Positions 60,491 to 64,000 of a stretch of 64,000 nucleotides of DNA are shown here, one piece after another. A program made the position numbers and the translations under genes. Origin of the DNA: Flavobacterium aquidurense (GTDB taxonomy: Bacteria; Bacteroidota; Bacteroidia; Flavobacteriales; Flavobacteriaceae); contig NZ_JRLF01000007.1 of NCBI RefSeq assembly GCF_001404985.1, positions 124,001 through 188,000 on the forward strand, written 5' to 3'. The notes beneath the pieces were generated by a model that saw nothing but the letters and a program-made list of their open reading frames with translations, made no database searches and was not told the origin of the DNA. The number at the start of each line of letters is the position of its first letter. Position 1 is the first letter of the stretch.

Positions 60491-61906
60491 ATGAAAAAAA
60501 ACTTTATTTTAATTCTTTCTTTCGTGTTGCTCGCTTTTACAGCTTGTAACAGTGATGATAATAATGGACAGTCGTCTGTGGCTATAGCATTTGCTGAATC
60601 TTCATATAATTTAACAAGTACAGCAACACCTGTTCAGATAAAATTTTCTGCTCCAGCTCCAGCTGCTGGAACAATAACTATTGCCTATACAGCAACAGCA
60701 GCAGCTTACACGACAGATTTTACTACTCTTCCGGTAGCAGCAGAAAGCAAGATAACTTTGCCTTTTGCAAAAGATGCTACTTCAGTTGAATTTACTTTTA
60801 CTAAAATTAAAAATGCAGTTGGTGCAGAAGTAAAAAATGTAATTTTTAGTATTTCCAGTACTTCAATTAATGCTGAAGTTGTAGGAAATAAAACAATTCA
60901 ATTAAATTTTAATGAAACTGCGTCATTAGGAACTGCTTTAGCTCCTGAAGTTGGTGGTCCAATGCAACCAAATCAGGTTTATGTTGATTTAAGCAGTGGA
61001 AAAATGACAACAGCAGTTAGAACCTCTTGGGATTTAGGATTTTATGGCGGAAGCGAATTTAGAATTATATTGAACAGTTCTTTAAAAATGGCTGCAAAGC
61101 AATTGACTTCTACTAATATTGATGAAGTTCAGGTTGCTGATGAAACTATGATTATTTCTCAAGGTCAAGGAAATGCTACACAAATTGATGATCCGACGGG
61201 AGTTTTCTCAAAATCAGGCGGTATTGCAGAAGTTTCTTCTACTGATGCTGATAATAAAGTATATTTAATTAACATGGGGAGTAATCCTGCGACTACCAAA
61301 CCAGCAACAGGATCTGAAGGATCTGCTGGTGGAACTTCTAGAGGTTGGAAAAAAATTAGAGTTTTAAAAAGCGGAAGTGATTATAAAGTTCAATATGCAG
61401 ATATTGCAGCTACAACTCACGAAGAAATTACAATCTCTAAAAATAGCGCTTACAATTTTACATTTTTAAGCTTATTAGATAAAAAAGTAGTGAGCGTTGA
61501 GCCACAAAAAAATCAATGGGACCTTAACTTTACAACCTTTACAAATATTATTCCAGGGGCAACTCCTACGCCATATTTCTATCCTGATTTTGTTGTTAGT
61601 AACTTAAAAGGAGGAGCAAAAGCATATCAAGTGCTTACAAGTGCTTTTGCTTATGATGCTTTTACATTAGCAAATGTTGATACTGCTAAATTTACTGAAG
61701 ATCAAAGAAATATTGGTTCTAACTGGAGAAGTACAAGTGCGGCTGGAGCAGACGGAAATCCAGTTTCTCAGTTCGTTTTAAAAACAGATCGTTTCTTTGT
61801 AGTTAAAGATCCAGCAGGAAATATCTACAAATTGAAATTTACTGGTGGAGCTAATGAAGCAGGAGAAAGAGGTTACCCTAAATTCCAATACGCGATATTA
61901 AAATAA
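60491..61906 (+). CDS. HmuY-family lipoprotein (haem-binding candidate), enlarged
   Basis: A 471-residue lipoprotein (FTAC, C19) followed by acidic NSDDNN, which resembles the surface-export signal of Bacteroidota. Residues about 30-145 form a Calx-beta/Ig-like domain (PVQIKFSAPAPAAGTITIAY and others). From about 150 the HmuY-type part begins (YVDLSSGKMTTAVRTSWDLG at 165-184, later QKNQWDLNFTTF). The Trp-Asp-Leu strands are the family mark. It is about twice the size of Porphyromonas HmuY. With the receptor upstream it probably captures haem and hands it over. A strong terminator follows (62012-62046). Confidence 0.8.
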   Translation: MKKNFILILSFVLLAFTACNSDDNNGQSSVAIAFAESSYNLTSTATPVQIKFSAPAPAAGTITIAYTATAAAYTTDFTTLPVAAESKITLPFAKDATSVEFTFTKIKNAVGAEVKNVIFSISSTSINAEVVGNKTIQLNFNETASLGTALAPEVGGPMQPNQVYVDLSSGKMTTAVRTSWDLGFYGGSEFRIILNSSLKMAAKQLTSTNIDEVQVADETMIISQGQGNATQIDDPTGVFSKSGGIAEVSSTDADNKVYLINMGSNPATTKPATGSEGSAGGTSRGWKKIRVLKSGSDYKVQYADIAATTHEEITISKNSAYNFTFLSLLDKKVVSVEPQKNQWDLNFTTFTNIIPGATPTPYFYPDFVVSNLKGGAKAYQVLTSAFAYDAFTLANVDTAKFTEDQRNIGSNWRSTSAAGADGNPVSQFVLKTDRFFVVKDPAGNIYKLKFTGGANEAGERGYPKFQYAILK

Positions 61907-62011
61907 TTAATTCATTAAAAACCTAAGGATAAGATTATTTATTCTAATTTATAAATGCGAAAGCATTAAAATTCAGTTAATCATTAGCTTTGTTTTTTTT
62001 ATTTTTTTTTG

Positions 62012-62046
62012 AAAAAGAGGTTAGATGAATCTAACCTCTTTTTTTT
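62012..62046 (+). terminator. Terminator of the HmuY-family gene
   Basis: AAAAAGAGGTTAGA (62012-62025) and TCTAACCTCTTTTT (62030-62043), a perfect 14-bp stem with a T-run. Confidence 0.9.
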
Positions 62047-62092
62047 GTTTTATTTTATTGTTAAAAAGAATTCATAAATTAATGTTTAATTC

Positions 62093-62100
62093 TATCTTTG
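62093..62100 (+). promoter_or_regulatory. Promoter -7 box of the SGNH gene pair
   Basis: TATCTTTG, perfect consensus, 80 bases before the GTG start. No TTG stands at -33 distance. The 274-base gap 61907-62180 otherwise holds the HmuY terminator. Confidence 0.55.
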
Positions 62101-62180
62101 CGCATACTTTTTTATAAGGATTAACAGGAATTTTTAATGGAAATTTTAACGAATCCTTTCTCCAAAACTTATAATTACTA

Positions 62181-63665
62181 GTGAATACAAAATCTTATTT
62201 TTTTCAGTCTTTTGCAATTGTAGCATTGGCATTCATAGCTTTCATTGGATTTAAGCAAATCTTACCGGATAAAATCTTTCCGGACAGCAAAGTAGATTCT
62301 AAAAACGTACTTATAGATAGTCTGCTTTTAGAATCCGTGGCAAATGATTCTTTAGCTCAGGCTGGAGATAGTCTTTCTGAGGACGAGAAAAAGGAAGCTA
62401 AGGAGAAAATAGTTTTTGATGCTTCAGAAGGAATAGAATTCCCATCTGAAACTTTCGATAACTATAAAGGCTATCAATATCTTATTTCCTTTTATGAAAA
62501 ATTATATCAGCTTGAAAAAAATCCACAATCTAAAGTAAGGATCGCCTATTACGGAGATTCGATGACAGATGGAGATTTGATCGTTCAGGATGTCAGATCT
62601 AATTATCAGGAACGTTTTGGTGGTAACGGCGTTGGTTTTGTATCCATAACGTCAGAGTCAGCAGCATCAAGAGGTTCTGTGAAATCAACCTATTCTAAAA
62701 ACTGGAAAACATTATCGTATTTAAATATCAAAAATCCAATTAGTCCATTTGGAGTAAATGGTCATGTATTTTTTGCGAATGATAAAGCAAATACGACCTG
62801 GGTTCAATACGAAGCAGGGTTAAATAAATACGCGACGACTTTAGATAATCCAACATTGTTTTACGGAAGATCGTCTAAAAAAGGAAATGTTAATTTTATC
62901 ATTGGAAAAGATACACTTAGAAAAAACCTTGTCCCAAATAATTTGATCAATACCTTAAAAGTTACATCAGGAAGCATAAAAGCATTTAAAGCAAATTTTA
63001 TACATGCAGATTCAATTCCTATTTATGGCTTTAACTTTGATAATGGTATTGGAGTTCATGTTGATAATTTCTCTCAAAGAGGAAATTCAGGATTGCCAAT
63101 CTCTATGTTCAATGCAAATGTAATGCAGGGATTTAACCATAGTTTAAAATATGATTTGGTTATTTTGCATTACGGAACCAATGTTTTAAACTACGGAACC
63201 AAGAATTATTCATGGTATCAAAGAGGTATGACAAAAGCAGTAAATAAAATTAAGGAATCATTTCCGGGAGTTTCTATTTTGATTATTTCAACAGCAGATA
63301 AATCAACAAAATATGATCTGGAAATGAAAACAGATTCTGCCGTAGTTCCTTTGATGAAAGCGCAAAAAAGATATGCACTTGATACTGAATCCGGGTTTGT
63401 GAATTTATATACACTAATGGGTGGCGACGGATCAATGGTTAAATGGGTAGACGAATCTCCAGCAAAAGCCAATAAAGATTATACGCACTTTAATCAACGA
63501 GGCGCAAAAGCTATTGGTAAATTATTATACGATCAATTAAATAAAGGTTACGAGCAATATAAAGTTTTACGAGAAAATAGAGAGACTGATGTAAATAAAC
63601 GGAAAGCAGTCAGAAAAACAAATACAGATTCCGTTTCTGTAAAAAAAGATAGTGTAAATGAATAG
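62181..63665 (+). CDS. SGNH hydrolase-like envelope protein
   Basis: A 494-residue protein read from a GTG start; no ATG is near. It has one N-terminal membrane anchor (about 8-26), a Ser/Asp-rich linker (40-95) and an SGNH domain with block I YYGDSMTDGD (123-132, S127), block III HYGTN (330-334) and block V DYTHF (433-437, D433 and H436). All catalytic elements are in place. The mid-section 140-320 is an insert of beta strands, as in envelope O-acetyl-esterases. The C-terminal 60 residues are highly charged. The next gene overlaps by eight bases. Substrate is unknown; a glycan or peptidoglycan O-acyl ester is the family guess. Confidence 0.78.
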   Translation: MNTKSYFFQSFAIVALAFIAFIGFKQILPDKIFPDSKVDSKNVLIDSLLLESVANDSLAQAGDSLSEDEKKEAKEKIVFDASEGIEFPSETFDNYKGYQYLISFYEKLYQLEKNPQSKVRIAYYGDSMTDGDLIVQDVRSNYQERFGGNGVGFVSITSESAASRGSVKSTYSKNWKTLSYLNIKNPISPFGVNGHVFFANDKANTTWVQYEAGLNKYATTLDNPTLFYGRSSKKGNVNFIIGKDTLRKNLVPNNLINTLKVTSGSIKAFKANFIHADSIPIYGFNFDNGIGVHVDNFSQRGNSGLPISMFNANVMQGFNHSLKYDLVILHYGTNVLNYGTKNYSWYQRGMTKAVNKIKESFPGVSILIISTADKSTKYDLEMKTDSAVVPLMKAQKRYALDTESGFVNLYTLMGGDGSMVKWVDESPAKANKDYTHFNQRGAKAIGKLLYDQLNKGYEQYKVLRENRETDVNKRKAVRKTNTDSVSVKKDSVNE

Positions 63666-64000
63666 ACTTATTATTTTCTTTTGTTGTCTTTTTTTCTCCA
63701 CAAATGACAAAACGCAAAAGACAGATTCACCTCCAATAAAAAAAAATATGATTCATAAAGTCGATACAGCAGCGGTTGATTCTTTTTCTGAGGATAGAAT
63801 CTATAATGCGGAAGTCTTAGAAAGTATTTTCAAAAAATTAAAGGAGACTGAAAACTACAAAAATCAGAGAATAAGTATTGTGCACATTGGAGACTCTCAT
63901 ATTCAGGGTGATTTGATGACAAATGATATTAGAAAGAATCTGCAGCAAAAATTTGGAAATGCCGGTAGAGGATTTGTTTTTCCGTATCAGCTGGCTAAAA
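63658..64000 (+). CDS. Second SGNH hydrolase-like protein, 3' end outside window
   Basis: The ATG at 63658 lies eight bases inside the end of the preceding gene, and the frame is open to the window edge (114 codons). Residues 1-15 look like a signal or anchor (LIIFFCCLFF). SIVHIGDSHIQGD (73-85) is block I with GDS, and an RKNLQQKFGNAGRGFVFPYQ segment parallels YQERFGGNGVGFVS of the upstream protein. The two are thus paralogues or a fused-gene-like pair. The protein is coupled to its neighbour by the overlap. An MBOAT gene downstream would fit the arrangement but is not visible. Confidence 0.8.
   Translation, partial: MNRLIIFFCCLFFSTNDKTQKTDSPPIKKNMIHKVDTAAVDSFSEDRIYNAEVLESIFKKLKETENYKNQRISIVHIGDSHIQGDLMTNDIRKNLQQKFGNAGRGFVFPYQLAK

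Noticed and set aside
1..64000. CRISPR array, prophage, insertion sequence or integron
   Set aside because: No regular repeat-spacer pattern, transposase, integrase or phage structural gene was found on either strand; the repeats seen are short, irregular and intergenic.

Overview
The window is chromosomal DNA from a member of the phylum Bacteroidota, most likely a Flavobacterium or close relative. The evidence is low GC content, promoters of the Flavobacterium type (-7 box TAnnTTTG, weak or absent Shine-Dalgarno sites), TonB-dependent receptors with carboxypeptidase-like N-domains, a PorV/PorQ family protein, a HmuY-type haem locus, DUF4105 and DUF6607 proteins, and dispersed intergenic repeats of the kind common in Flavobacterium genomes. 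The species assignment is inference; no rRNA gene is present.

Region 1 (1-21232, + strand) is the distal part of a surface-polysaccharide operon of 19 genes with almost no spacing and many 1-4 bp overlaps. It starts inside a family 2 glycosyltransferase. Next comes a nonulosonic-acid (sialic or legionaminic type) set: CMP-sugar cytidylyltransferase, methyltransferase, synthase and UDP-sugar 2-epimerase, followed directly by a GT-B type transferase. Then come an MBOAT O-acyltransferase with an SGNH partner, a family 11 fucosyltransferase with a long extra C-terminus, a series of GT4 and GT2 glycosyltransferases, a NodB-like deacetylase with an altered active site, a second methyltransferase, a Wzy/WaaL-type membrane protein and a polyprenyl-phosphate sugar transferase that would start the repeat unit. 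No Wzx flippase or outer-membrane export gene is visible, so these probably lie to the left.

Region 2 (21234-41023) is mostly housekeeping: a DUF4105 membrane protein and a PorV/PorQ-like protein, pssA with a GH25 lysozyme-like gene, a kdsD-tatC-CMD-lptB group transcribed away from recQ, an FAD-dependent oxidoreductase, a quinone oxidoreductase, an aminopeptidase P, secreted msrB-msrA, and an idi-queD-peroxiredoxin-manA run. Three convergent gene ends here carry copies of one small repeat containing CTGAGACTG.

Region 3 (41024-57300) holds a tRNA-Thr(UGU), small membrane and lipoprotein genes, htpG, an OmpA-family lipoprotein, an orphan ABC ATPase, an S9 peptidase, fabH, cutC, a TonB-dependent receptor and argS. 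Strong hairpin terminators separate nearly all convergent pairs.

Region 4 (57316-64000) is a probable haem-uptake locus. A DUF6607 gene is divergent from a TonB-dependent receptor and a HmuY-family lipoprotein across a strikingly symmetric promoter with a candidate iron-responsive operator. Two overlapping SGNH-hydrolase-like genes follow, the second cut by the window end. No CRISPR array, insertion sequence, prophage or rRNA gene was seen.
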